This document shows positions 9,327-18,053 of a DNA stretch of 64,000 nucleotides, piece after piece. The stretch is from Acidimicrobiaceae bacterium (lineage in GTDB: Bacteria > Actinomycetota > Acidimicrobiia > Acidimicrobiales > RAAP-2): positions 1 to 64,000 of the forward strand of contig DAIEHI010000101.1 in assembly GCA_027355725.1 (NCBI GenBank), read 5' to 3'. The stretch's first letter is position 1; every line of letters starts with the position of its first letter. The notes under the pieces were generated by a model. It worked only from the letters and a program-made list of their open reading frames with translations. It was not told the origin of the DNA and ran no database searches. A program made the position numbers and the translations under genes.

Positions 9327-10326
9327 CCAGTTCCTCGCCCTAAGCCTCGAGGATCGGTCCGACATTCTCCTCGCCCACGCCGCGAACTCCGGGCGGTCCG
9401 CCCAGATCCTCGAGAAGGATGTATGGGTTTGTTGGGTGCTGGATGCACTCTTTACGATGCCTGGCGCTTTATCCATGGCCTTCAAGGGTGGAACGTCATT
9501 GTCCAAGGTCTACAACGCCATCGACAGGTTCTCTGAGGATGTCGACATTACGCTCGACTACCGCCAACTGGACGATTCCGTCGACCCATTCGCAGAATCC
9601 ACGAGTCGCAAACAGCAGGATCACCTCAGTAAGCACTTGCGAGAACTAGTGGCTGTACACATCACAGAGAAGATTGCACCATATTTCATAGCCCGCCTAG
9701 CTTCCGAGTTTGGTTTCGAGTCCGAGGCCGTTAGAGCCGACGACGAGAACGTTTGGATCAACTACCCAAGTGCCCTCAGGGACAACGATGAATACGTCAA
9801 AGAAGTCGTGAAACTCGAATTTGGCGGCCGTAACTCCATTGAACCAAGTGATCGCCACACCATTGCTCCCTACCTTGCCGAACTCCCAACAATCGTCGTC
9901 CCTTCCGCCACGGTAACAGTGCTAGCTGCTGAGAGAACCTTCTGGGAGAAGGCCACGTTGATTCACACCGAACTCAACCGCGGTGAATTCCGATCGGGTG
10001 CGGAGCGGCTCTCTCGTCACTGGTACGACCTCGATCGACTGGCACGAACTGACATCGGGCAGCGCGCATTGGCGGATTACCCGCTGCTCCGAGATGTTGT
10101 CAAGGTTAAGAAGGTCTTCTATCGGTCAGGGCATGCAAACTACGACCACTGTGTATCAGGGAAACTCCGACTCGTCCCGACCGACGAAGCTGTCGTCAAG
10201 CATCTGCAAGACGATTACGCAGAGATGGTCTCTGCCAAGATGTTCTACGAGGACCCTCCACCTTTCTCAGAAATCCTCGAGCACCTCGAGATTCTCGCAG
10301 ACCACATCAACACAACCATCGTCTGA
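9319..10326 (+). CDS. Nucleotidyltransferase AbiEii/AbiGii family toxin
   Basis: MAFKGGTSLSKVYNAIDRFSEDVDITLDYR nucleotidyltransferase motif; overlaps antitoxin end; TTG start at 9319 is in frame and plausible. Confidence 0.88.
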   Translation: MSSQFLALSLEDRSDILLAHAANSGRSAQILEKDVWVCWVLDALFTMPGALSMAFKGGTSLSKVYNAIDRFSEDVDITLDYRQLDDSVDPFAESTSRKQQDHLSKHLRELVAVHITEKIAPYFIARLASEFGFESEAVRADDENVWINYPSALRDNDEYVKEVVKLEFGGRNSIEPSDRHTIAPYLAELPTIVVPSATVTVLAAERTFWEKATLIHTELNRGEFRSGAERLSRHWYDLDRLARTDIGQRALADYPLLRDVVKVKKVFYRSGHANYDHCVSGKLRLVPTDEAVVKHLQDDYAEMVSAKMFYEDPPPFSEILEHLEILADHINTTIV

Positions 10327-10358
10327 AGTTCAAACGTAGGGTGGATGCCGCTCAGCGT

Positions 10359-10628
10359 TTAGCGCCGTAGGAGATGCTTCCCCCGCCCCATCACCTCCAG
10401 CACCGGATCCCCTACACGGCCACAGTGTGCCATTCGCCACAGCGCCCGTCCGATCGCCCACCGCCGGCGCTCGTCGCCAGCGGGGTTGAGCCGAGTCACG
10501 ATGTCGCGCTGAGTGAGGATCCCATCCTCGCTGACGAACTCGTCGAGCACCGCCAGGATCTCAGTTCGCACGCACCGATCTCTTCGGCCAGGGCGAACAC
10601 CCACCCAGAAGGTAGTCACTGTTCGCAC
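10359..10628 (-). CDS. Small putative winged-helix protein, repeat copy 2
   Basis: WVGVRPGRRDRCVRTEILAVLDEFVSEDGILTQRDIVTRLNPAGDERRRWAIGRALWRMAHCGRVGDPVLEVMGRGKHLLRR; paralog of copies 1 and 3. Confidence 0.7.
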   Translation of the reverse strand: MRTVTTFWVGVRPGRRDRCVRTEILAVLDEFVSEDGILTQRDIVTRLNPAGDERRRWAIGRALWRMAHCGRVGDPVLEVMGRGKHLLRR

Positions 10629-10679
10629 TTCGGCGCTGCCTAGAACGGAACACAGATCCCAGAGCCAGTAGCGGTACGG

Positions 10680-10907
10680 TCAGACCGACGGTCCCTCACT
10701 GCGCTTCGCCGCCAAGCTATTACGGCATTCGAGCGCGAGATACATTCCCCCGCCGACGACCGCGAAAATGATGAGCCATATTGCCTCGGGTTGCGTCATC
10801 GCGATTCTCGATACTGCGTAGACGGTCATCGCGGTGAGGGCCAAGAGCCCAGAGATGACGGCAGTAATAAGGATACGAGGTCGCACGTAGGGCACAGGAG
10901 TACTCAC
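10680..10907 (-). CDS. Small membrane protein (2 predicted TM segments)
   Basis: Hydrophobic stretches ILITAVISGLLALTAMTVYAV and AIWLIIFAVVGGGMYLAL. Confidence 0.55.
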   Translation of the reverse strand: MSTPVPYVRPRILITAVISGLLALTAMTVYAVSRIAMTQPEAIWLIIFAVVGGGMYLALECRNSLAAKRSEGPSV

Positions 10908-10956
10908 ATCGTCTACTGTCCGTATATGAATCCCCCGTCAATAGGGAGCCGAATAC

Positions 10957-11151
10957 GTGAGATACGACCACCGCCAAATCGTGCGTCTCTTCGTGTTTAT
11001 CGTTGCCACAGTTATCGCTCTTGGTGGCGAGTACGTCGCGGTCCGGACTCGGAACAACGGTCTGGAGTTTGGAGCAATCGCGCTGTTCGTTGGCGCCCTT
11101 ATCGCGATCATCTTTGAGGCCATGAGAGACCGGCCGGAGTCGGGCAAGTAA
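10957..11151 (+). CDS. Small membrane protein (2 predicted TM segments)
   Basis: Hydrophobic stretches LFVFIVATVIALGGEYVAV and FGAIALFVGALIAIIFEAM; divergent from 10680-10907. Confidence 0.5.
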   Translation: MRYDHRQIVRLFVFIVATVIALGGEYVAVRTRNNGLEFGAIALFVGALIAIIFEAMRDRPESGK

Positions 11152-11195
11152 GAACGTTCAGCTCAGCGGAGTCGGTCACTCGACAGTCAGAGCCG

Positions 11196-11537
11196 CTACG
11201 AGGTCGCCGCAGGCCGCGCGGAGGCATCACAACTACCACGAAACAGGTAGATTCCCCGCCCCAACGGCTCCAATATCGGATCTCCTATTCGACCATGATG
11301 TGCCATCCGCCACATCGCCCGTCCGATCGCCCACGTGCGGCGTTCGTCACCTAAGGGATTGAGACGGGCCACGACGGCACGCTGAGTGAGGATTCCGTCA
11401 GCTCCAACGAGCTCATCCAGCACCGCCAGGATCTCGGTGCGCACGCAACGCTCCGTCCGACCAGGGCGAACACCCACCCGAAAGCTCGCGAGGCGCACCA
11501 GTCGCGGTTTCGCCTGGGGTATCGGCACCTCCACCAC
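11196..11537 (-). CDS. Small putative winged-helix protein, repeat copy 3
   Basis: VEVPIPQAKPRLVRLASFRVGVRPGRTERCVRTEILAVLDELVGADGILTQRAVVARLNPLGDERRTWAIGRAMWRMAHHGRIGDPILEPLGRGIYLFRG; paralog of copies 1 and 2. Confidence 0.7.
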   Translation of the reverse strand: MVEVPIPQAKPRLVRLASFRVGVRPGRTERCVRTEILAVLDELVGADGILTQRAVVARLNPLGDERRTWAIGRAMWRMAHHGRIGDPILEPLGRGIYLFRGSCDASARPAATS

Positions 11538-11541
11538 GTTG

Positions 11542-11574
11542 AAAGGACCCGCACCATCGGTGCGGGTCCTTTTT
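11542..11574 (+). terminator. Perfect hairpin with 3' T-run
   Basis: AAAGGACCCGCACC-ATC-GGTGCGGGTCCTTT-TT: 14-bp perfect stem, 3-nt loop, T-run on + strand. Confidence 0.7.
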
Positions 11575-11746
11575 GTAGTTGAGATATCACAGCCCGCTAC
11601 TGACGCGCCGGTCCTGCCCAGTCAGAGCCTGACCATCAAACCGAAGCGTGAGACGACCTCAAAAGGGAATCACAAGTCACTGGCGAATTGCCGATGAGGG
11701 ATGATCCGACGTCATTCAATTTCAATGGCATCACGAATCGATTTCA

Positions 11747-12781
11747 TCAATGATGGCGCACACGACGGTGTGGATGCATCCGGTCAAGATCGCCCCCGAC
11801 CCGCGCTCGTGACACCGTTGCGCGCCAGATCACCACGGCAACGAGCACCACACCAAGAGCGAACGCCGCGAGCATCGCGCCTGGACCCCGCAGATAGTAC
11901 GAGAGGACCCGAAGCACCAAGACGAAGAAACTGATGACGCCGAGGCTTACAACAGGCGCCTCCTGCTTCTTTAGACCGACGCTCACTCCAGCAATCGCTA
12001 CCGACAACCCGCATACGAACCCAGCGATGCGGCCCTCAGAGGCAATCATCGCCATCGAACCCATGAACGCTGCACCTTGACCGACGAGCATCGCAACGAG
12101 TGCCGGTCTCAGGTACTTGAGGGCCAACGCTCCCACGACAACCCCCGTGGTCCACGCAAAGAGTCCAATCGCGAGCGTGCTCGGCTCGCGATGCGCGAAT
12201 TGCACCACGCCCGCCACCATCACGACAACACCGACGACGGCACTGAGGAACTGGAGGGGTCGTTCGAGATTGCGCCAGAGGCCCACGCTCACGATGACAA
12301 TTACCAAGCCGGTCACCGACATGGTCCAGCTCGCTCGCTGACCACCGACGCGATCGATTGCGACCGCACTCGTCATGGCGAGCCCACCTGTGCCGAGTAA
12401 CCAGAAGAGCCATCCGAGTCGGATCGCCCCTTCTTCGTCGAAGCGCAGCACCGCGCGGGCTCCGACAAAGCCGACGACGGCCACGAGCACACCCACGCTG
12501 AGTCGACCCCATAGTTCAAGTCCGTGCCAAACTCGACTCACCAGGATTGCACCACTCGCGAGCACCAATAACAGGCCCAGATACGAGACAAGTTCTGCAG
12601 CTAAGGAGAGTCGGCGTGATGACGTGACGCGGCCAGCGTCTGTGGTGAGAGTGGCATCTTTCGCGGTCTCGAACTGAAGAATTCGGTCACGTTGGCCTTC
12701 GCTGATGATGCCGACTTCTCGCCAACGCTCGATATGGCGATTTAGTTCTTCAAGTCCTGCGCCAACCAACTCTTGTGCCAT
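11747..12781 (-). CDS. DUF2157-type multi-pass membrane protein
   Basis: N-terminal soluble segment followed by about ten TM helices (LVSYLGLLLVLASGAILVSRVW...). Confidence 0.7.
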   Translation of the reverse strand: MAQELVGAGLEELNRHIERWREVGIISEGQRDRILQFETAKDATLTTDAGRVTSSRRLSLAAELVSYLGLLLVLASGAILVSRVWHGLELWGRLSVGVLVAVVGFVGARAVLRFDEEGAIRLGWLFWLLGTGGLAMTSAVAIDRVGGQRASWTMSVTGLVIVIVSVGLWRNLERPLQFLSAVVGVVVMVAGVVQFAHREPSTLAIGLFAWTTGVVVGALALKYLRPALVAMLVGQGAAFMGSMAMIASEGRIAGFVCGLSVAIAGVSVGLKKQEAPVVSLGVISFFVLVLRVLSYYLRGPGAMLAAFALGVVLVAVVIWRATVSRARVGGDLDRMHPHRRVRHH

Positions 12782-12980
12782 GACGAACTCCTCTCGAACG
12801 TGAATGGCGAGAATTCACCGACCCACATACGCATCGAAGTGCTTCCTGCTACCTTCCTACACCTCATTCGAGGAGCCATCCAATCTTGGGCCACCTCGCC
12901 AATCGACACAGCACGAATCACGCCACGATGGAGATTGCCGTGACGGTTGACCCGAAACCCAGACCCCTCATCGCCAAAGG

Positions 12981-13730
12981 TCACGAACGTGGTGCGACGA
13001 TTCGCAGTTCTCCATGATGGCGACGCGCTTTCCAACCATTCCAACGAAATTTCTCAAGGCTCGACCAACCTTCACAGAGGACAGCGCGAGCCACCTCCCC
13101 CTTTACGGCTTTCGCCTCGTGTCCAACCGCGCGAGCGCCGTCGTGTCGAACAAAGCTGACCCGATGAACCTCGCACGAAGCACTTAATTGATCGACGTCA
13201 ATCGCGCGGGCGTGTTCATGGGGCAGCAGGTCGACAACGGTGGCGCCACTGACGTGATCAATCAGGACCGGCGCGAGCACAGGCCTCCAGTGTGCAACAA
13301 GTGTGCCCAGTGGCGAAAGCGACGCGCTCATCTTGAGCCGATAGTCAGGAACCGGGTCACTTCCGCTCGTGATCCCATAGAGCCCAGAGGGAATCAGGAG
13401 TCGACTGCGCATGGATGTCGAGAGCGTTGCGGGATCGAGATGCGACCAGACAACACCGGTGTATCGACGCCACGCAGGCAAGACGTCAAAGGTGCCCTCA
13501 ACAATGTTCCTCGAGGAGAGAAGCGCACGTTCGAGTAACGCTCCCCTTACGCCCAGCGTCGCTTCAAGCGCAGCATCGTCGGCGCCCTGAAGCAATGTGC
13601 GAAGCGCGCTCACTACCTGACGACGGGCGTCACCGAGTTGCTCATCGAACGCCCCGGCGCTCGTGGGTCTAACCCCACCGTCTGCTTTTGCCTCTGAAGG
13701 TGGAAGTAGTACGAAGAGTGCGCCCGACAC
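12981..13730 (-). CDS. yaaA: YaaA family (UPF0246/DUF328) peroxide stress-type protein
   Basis: LLPPSEAK near the N-terminus, YTGVVWSHLDPATLS..., SGLYGI, YRLKM motifs. Confidence 0.85.
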   Translation of the reverse strand: MSGALFVLLPPSEAKADGGVRPTSAGAFDEQLGDARRQVVSALRTLLQGADDAALEATLGVRGALLERALLSSRNIVEGTFDVLPAWRRYTGVVWSHLDPATLSTSMRSRLLIPSGLYGITSGSDPVPDYRLKMSASLSPLGTLVAHWRPVLAPVLIDHVSGATVVDLLPHEHARAIDVDQLSASCEVHRVSFVRHDGARAVGHEAKAVKGEVARAVLCEGWSSLEKFRWNGWKARRHHGELRIVAPRS

Positions 13731-13755
13731 GGCTCACACGGTAGCGGCTTTCGAA

Positions 13756-14040
13756 CTATGCGGCTTTCACGATCTCAGGGGTGAATCCGATCGAACGCAA
13801 GAAGTTCCTCACCTTGATCACCTGATCCTCAGTGAGGTCTCGCGTACGAGTCGAGCCAAAGGAGACTGTGTCACCTTCCACTGTCACAGCCCAATTACCT
13901 CGGTGTGTTTCGTGAACCTCGCCGAATCGAGCGAGCAGCGAACACACGTCGTGCCATTGAATATTGTGATTCAGCGGGTGCCCGAATACCTTCTGGGCGG
14001 TTATGCGGTGGTGGTGATCCAACTTGATCGACATAGTCAA
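13756..14040 (-). CDS. Conserved-looking small protein of unknown function
   Basis: 94-aa ORF KLDHHHRITAQKVFGHPLNHNIQWHDVCSLLARFGEVHETHRGNWAVTVEGDTVSFG... Confidence 0.55.
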   Translation of the reverse strand: MTMSIKLDHHHRITAQKVFGHPLNHNIQWHDVCSLLARFGEVHETHRGNWAVTVEGDTVSFGSTRTRDLTEDQVIKVRNFLRSIGFTPEIVKAA

Positions 14041-14091
14041 CCCCCTATATGAGGGCTGAGGTATTCCGCCCTCAGTAGAACTCTGTACCTT

Positions 14092-15318
14092 CTAGACCCC
14101 GATGTCAAGGAGCCCGACGAGTTCCACGTGCTCGGTCATCGGAAACAGGTCAAACACCTTCAATTGGGTCAGGGAAAATCCACCCGACTGCAGAGTTTTG
14201 AGGTCGCGAGCGAAGGTCGCTGGATCACACGAGACATAGACCAACCGTCGCGGGGAGCGTCGAATGAGCGCCTCAGCCACCCCCTTGGCCAAGCCGCTGC
14301 GTGGTGGGTCGAGCACCACAATGTCGCCTTCGCCAACTGCATCGTTGATGGCTCGCGGACTCACTGACCACTCGCGAACCTTCATCTGTCGCAGGCCATC
14401 ACCGTTCTGTCGGGCATCACGCACCGCGTAGGGCGACGACTCCACCGCAGTCACCCGACCTCGTGGACCCACTGCTTTGGCCAGTGGGATAGCGAAGAGA
14501 CCAACACCGCTGAAAAGGTCGACCACGTGATCGCCATCAAGCGCTTGGGCGAACGAGAGCACTGTGTCGAGCAAGACCTCGGGTGCAGCGATGTGCGACT
14601 GCCAAAAGGAACGTGGCGACACCCTGAAATAGTGTCCGGCGACCGAGACTCGCGACTGGGTTGACGGTTCGAGCGGTTCTCCGCGCAGTGAGCAGAGCTC
14701 GACCATTGAGCCTCGGTGGGTCTCTCGACGCACGACCGCAAACGGTTCACCGTCGCCAATCGCTCGAAGTTCCACTTCTTCAGCGCCGTCCCACGTCGTT
14801 TGAAATGCCGGCGCGAATGCATTGTCAGCAATCCAACAGGACTCAATCGCAACGAGCCTGTGGGACCTCGACCCTCGAAGACAAAGTTGGCCCTCCTCGT
14901 TGACGGCACAACGAAGTCGGGTTCGAGATCCCTGCGCAACCACAGGGACTGACGTGATCTGCACATCCATGTCGATGCCAGCAATTCGCAGCAAGTGTTC
15001 ACGTACGAGCGCCAACTTCCACGACGATTGCGCGGATGGAGAAGCGTGTTGAAGATCGCATCCACCGCACGCGCCCGCGTGCGCGTAACGACAGGGCGCC
15101 TCCACCCGCTCGGGACTGGCTTCTAGGACCGCAATGGCATCGCCACGTGAGAACTTGGCGGTGGTCTCGGTGATCGCAACGCGCACCAATTCACCAGGGA
15201 GGCTGTGACGCACGAACACCACGCGACCATCTTCGAGTCTGCCGACACCGCCTCCGGTGGCGGGACGCTCAACGCGAACTACGGCTTCTGATGCGGCACT
15301 GGACTCGGTATTCACCAC
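14092..15318 (-). CDS. Class I SAM-dependent RNA (uracil-5) methyltransferase, TrmA/RlmC/RlmD family
   Basis: CRYAHAGACGGCDLQH Fe-S motif, VVDLFSGVGLFAIPLA SAM site, VLDPPRSG and VYVSCDPATFARD. Confidence 0.9.
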   Translation of the reverse strand: MVNTESSAASEAVVRVERPATGGGVGRLEDGRVVFVRHSLPGELVRVAITETTAKFSRGDAIAVLEASPERVEAPCRYAHAGACGGCDLQHASPSAQSSWKLALVREHLLRIAGIDMDVQITSVPVVAQGSRTRLRCAVNEEGQLCLRGSRSHRLVAIESCWIADNAFAPAFQTTWDGAEEVELRAIGDGEPFAVVRRETHRGSMVELCSLRGEPLEPSTQSRVSVAGHYFRVSPRSFWQSHIAAPEVLLDTVLSFAQALDGDHVVDLFSGVGLFAIPLAKAVGPRGRVTAVESSPYAVRDARQNGDGLRQMKVREWSVSPRAINDAVGEGDIVVLDPPRSGLAKGVAEALIRRSPRRLVYVSCDPATFARDLKTLQSGGFSLTQLKVFDLFPMTEHVELVGLLDIGV

Positions 15319-15334
15319 TGCAGCCTACTGACGA

Positions 15335-16012
15335 CTAGGCCAGTTGAGCGTGAGCGAAGAAGACATCGACCAGTTCCACTGCTCGCACGCGCGCGGCCGG
15401 CGTCTCACGTGCGGTTTGGGCGAGCAGTTGCTCGGGGTCGGCTCCAAATGCCCGGACCTCACCCTCTGCAGCGTCGAACCACTGTGCCAATTGGACGTCA
15501 TCGATCTCGGGATGAAACTGGACGCCAACGTTGCGGCCAATGGCGAACGCCTGGACGGCTCGAGGAGAACTGGCCCAGAGTTGGGCCTCATCAGGGAGGT
15601 GACATCGGTCAAAGTGGTACTCAAACCAAGGTCCACGGGCAATGCCCGAGTTGTTATGGGCCTCAAGCTCGTACCAACCGAGTTCAGGCTCCGGCGAAGG
15701 TTCGACCACCCCTCCAAAGAACCGGCAGAGTGCCTGCGCGCCGAAACAAATGCCCAATATTGGAACATCGCGTTGCACCGCGTCGCCTATGAGCCCCAAC
15801 TCACGTCCGAACCATGCCGCTTCTTCAACACTGTCATAGACAGCGCTCTTCGAGCCCAGAATGACCAGAACGTCGTAACGCTCCAGCTCTGGCGTCGCAC
15901 TCTCGCGATCCATCATGGCGACATCGACAATGAAGCCCCGCGCAGCGAAGGCCTCGCCCATGAGACCCGGACTGTCCTCAAGATGGTGACGGATAAAGAG
16001 TGCGCGCGCCAT
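15335..16012 (-). CDS. Type 1 glutamine amidotransferase
   Basis: VPILGICFGAQALCRFFGG nucleophile elbow; GVQFHPEI catalytic His region. Confidence 0.88.
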   Translation of the reverse strand: MARALFIRHHLEDSPGLMGEAFAARGFIVDVAMMDRESATPELERYDVLVILGSKSAVYDSVEEAAWFGRELGLIGDAVQRDVPILGICFGAQALCRFFGGVVEPSPEPELGWYELEAHNNSGIARGPWFEYHFDRCHLPDEAQLWASSPRAVQAFAIGRNVGVQFHPEIDDVQLAQWFDAAEGEVRAFGADPEQLLAQTARETPAARVRAVELVDVFFAHAQLA

Positions 16013-16054
16013 GATCTACACGACTCTATTGAAACTGTCTGATGGCACTGGTCA

Positions 16055-16339
16055 TTACCCCGAAGGCAACTTCCAGCCCATTGACAGTGCGACTTCCTTG
16101 CAGGTCGGACAGATCGGGTACTTGTGTGGATCTCTACCGGGTACCCATATCTTTCCGCACAAGGCCTTGACCGGACTCTGGTTGATCATTCCTTCGACCA
16201 CCGAGTTCTCCAATGGCACGAATTCACCGTTCTTCGGGGTGTACCCCTCGAGGACAATGTGGGTGAATCGTTCATGGTCTCCTTCGTCGATTTTGGTGAC
16301 CGAGGTGACCAGAATTTCGGTGTCAGCTTGAATACTCAC
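16055..16339 (-). CDS. DUF3039-type zinc-ribbon-like protein
   Basis: PVKALCGKIWVPGRDPHKYPICPTCKEV motif. Confidence 0.75.
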   Translation of the reverse strand: MSIQADTEILVTSVTKIDEGDHERFTHIVLEGYTPKNGEFVPLENSVVEGMINQSPVKALCGKIWVPGRDPHKYPICPTCKEVALSMGWKLPSG

Positions 16340-16377
16340 GGCTTAGACCTTAGCTATCTGACTAGTCTCAAGATGCA

Positions 16378-16596
16378 ATGAAACGCCGCAAACGTCCTCC
16401 AGCCCAATCGAGGCCGCTCGGACGGGTTGCGTCACATTTCTCAAGCGATGGGACGCCCAAGAACTCCTATCGCACCGAAAAAGAGGCCAAGAGTGCCGCA
16501 CAACTCGCCTGGACGCTCAACGGTGTCGACCTCAATGCGTATCGTTGCGACTACTGCTTTGCCTGGCACATCGGCAAGAGGTTTCGAGACGATTAG
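16378..16596 (+). CDS. Small hypothetical protein with CxxC
   Basis: 72-aa ORF in otherwise unoccupied + strand; YRCDYCFAWHIGKR. Confidence 0.5.
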   Translation: MKRRKRPPAQSRPLGRVASHFSSDGTPKNSYRTEKEAKSAAQLAWTLNGVDLNAYRCDYCFAWHIGKRFRDD

Positions 16597-16649
16597 CGAT
16601 GTTCTGCAAAACCGGGCAATATAGAGGGAATTGAAACGAAAGGTTCCAC

Positions 16650-16886
16650 ATGTCGGTCCAGGCGTACATTTTGATTCAGTCAGAAATTGGCTCAAGTGAA
16701 TCGGTGGTGCTGGCCACTCGTGCCGTGCCCGGTGTGATCGAAGCTTTCGAGGTCACGGGCCCTTATGACGTCATCGTGCGCTGCAGTGCCGAGAGCGTCG
16801 ACGACTTGGGCAAGTTCATCGTTGGAGCAATCCAGCGCGTTCCTGGGATCACGCGCACGCTCACGTGCCCCGTGGTCAATATCTAA
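16650..16886 (+). CDS. Stand-alone Lrp/AsnC ligand-binding (RAM) domain protein
   Basis: AYILIQSEIGSSESVVLATRAVPGVIEAFEVTGPYDVIVRCSAESVDDLGKFIVGAIQRVPGITRTLT; no HTH. Confidence 0.85.
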   Translation: MSVQAYILIQSEIGSSESVVLATRAVPGVIEAFEVTGPYDVIVRCSAESVDDLGKFIVGAIQRVPGITRTLTCPVVNI

Positions 16887-18022
16887 TTCGATCCGAAGGC
16901 GCCTTGGGCTGAGAGTTCCTCCTGGCGGGACTTGTCAATGCCCCATCTCTCAAGCCCTTCTCGAGTCCCCGAACCAGCTGTATGAGGGGCGACCCCGACG
17001 ACCGTTGGAGTCCTTGAAAAGCGCGGTGCCGGCCGGGGCTGAATCACCTCCCCCGGTTCAAAGACATCACGCTCGGTGTTGTACGGGTGTACTGCTGCTT
17101 CGCGAGGCGAGAGGACCGGCGTAACACAGGCATCGACACCTTCGAAGAGTACGGTCCATTCATCGCGGGTCTTCGTTGCAAAGACCGCCGCCAACCGCTC
17201 TTTCATCTCAGGCCAGCGTGTCCGGTCCATCTGCTCGGGCAACGCCTCGTGGTCGATGCCGAGAACGCGAAGAAGTTCTTCGTAGAACTTGCGCTCGATT
17301 GCTCCAACAGCAACGTAGCGTCGATCCTTTGTCTCGTACACCTCATAGAAATGTGCACCGCTGTCGAGAATATTCGTGCCCCGTTCCTCGCGCCAGAAGC
17401 CCGCGTTGAGGAACGAGTGTGTCATGGTGAGAAGAGATGCAGACCCGTCCACCATCGAAGCGTCAACGACCTGGCCGGCGCCGCTCGCACGTGCGTTGAT
17501 GACCCCAGCGAGTAGTCCCATCACTAAAAAGAGTGCGCCTCCGCCAAAATCACCCACAAGGTTGAGTGGGGGCACTGGTCGTTCTCCGGCGCGGCCAACG
17601 GGCCACAATGCCCCAGAAATCGCGATGTAGTTGATGTCGTGACCGGCGCGTTGGGCGAGTCTCCCCTCTTGTCCGTAACCGGTCATCCGGGCGTAGACCA
17701 AACGAGGATTCCTCCGCCGCACATCCTCGGGGCCGAGTCCCAATCGCTCAGTCACCCCCGGACGAAACCCTTCAACGAGCGCGTCAGCACCTTCACACAA
17801 TTCGAGCACCAGTTCACGGCCCGCGTCATTCTTTAAGTCGACAGCGACCGACGGCCGCGACCTATTGAGTAGATCCCAGGATGTCTCAGGTGAAGCAGCA
17901 GGATCACCGCGCTCAAGACGAATCACGTCAGCGCCCAGGTCGGCCAGCAGCATGCAGGCGTAAGGACCCGGTCCGACTCCCGCTAATTCAACGACCTTCA
18001 GTCCTTCGAGTGGCCCGCTCAC
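16883..18022 (-). CDS. CaiB/BaiF-type CoA transferase (alpha-methylacyl-CoA racemase-like)
   Basis: MSGPLEGLKVVELAGVGPGPYACMLLADLGADVIRLERGD... family N-terminus. Confidence 0.9.
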   Translation of the reverse strand: MSGPLEGLKVVELAGVGPGPYACMLLADLGADVIRLERGDPAASPETSWDLLNRSRPSVAVDLKNDAGRELVLELCEGADALVEGFRPGVTERLGLGPEDVRRRNPRLVYARMTGYGQEGRLAQRAGHDINYIAISGALWPVGRAGERPVPPLNLVGDFGGGALFLVMGLLAGVINARASGAGQVVDASMVDGSASLLTMTHSFLNAGFWREERGTNILDSGAHFYEVYETKDRRYVAVGAIERKFYEELLRVLGIDHEALPEQMDRTRWPEMKERLAAVFATKTRDEWTVLFEGVDACVTPVLSPREAAVHPYNTERDVFEPGEVIQPRPAPRFSRTPTVVGVAPHTAGSGTREGLERWGIDKSRQEELSAQGAFGSN

Positions 18023-18053
18023 GTTGCAAGTGTATGTGGGTCGACCCGTCTAC

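Noticed and set aside
11490-11540. tRNA/tmRNA 3' end (…CTCCACCA followed by terminator)
   Set aside because: No T-arm or acceptor pairing can be drawn; the stretch is conserved with copy 1 (8552-8581) and is explained by the N-terminal coding sequence of the repeat gene.
15344-16042. 232-aa + strand ORF
   Set aside because: Antisense to the well-supported GATase1 gene; no recognizable motifs, biased composition.
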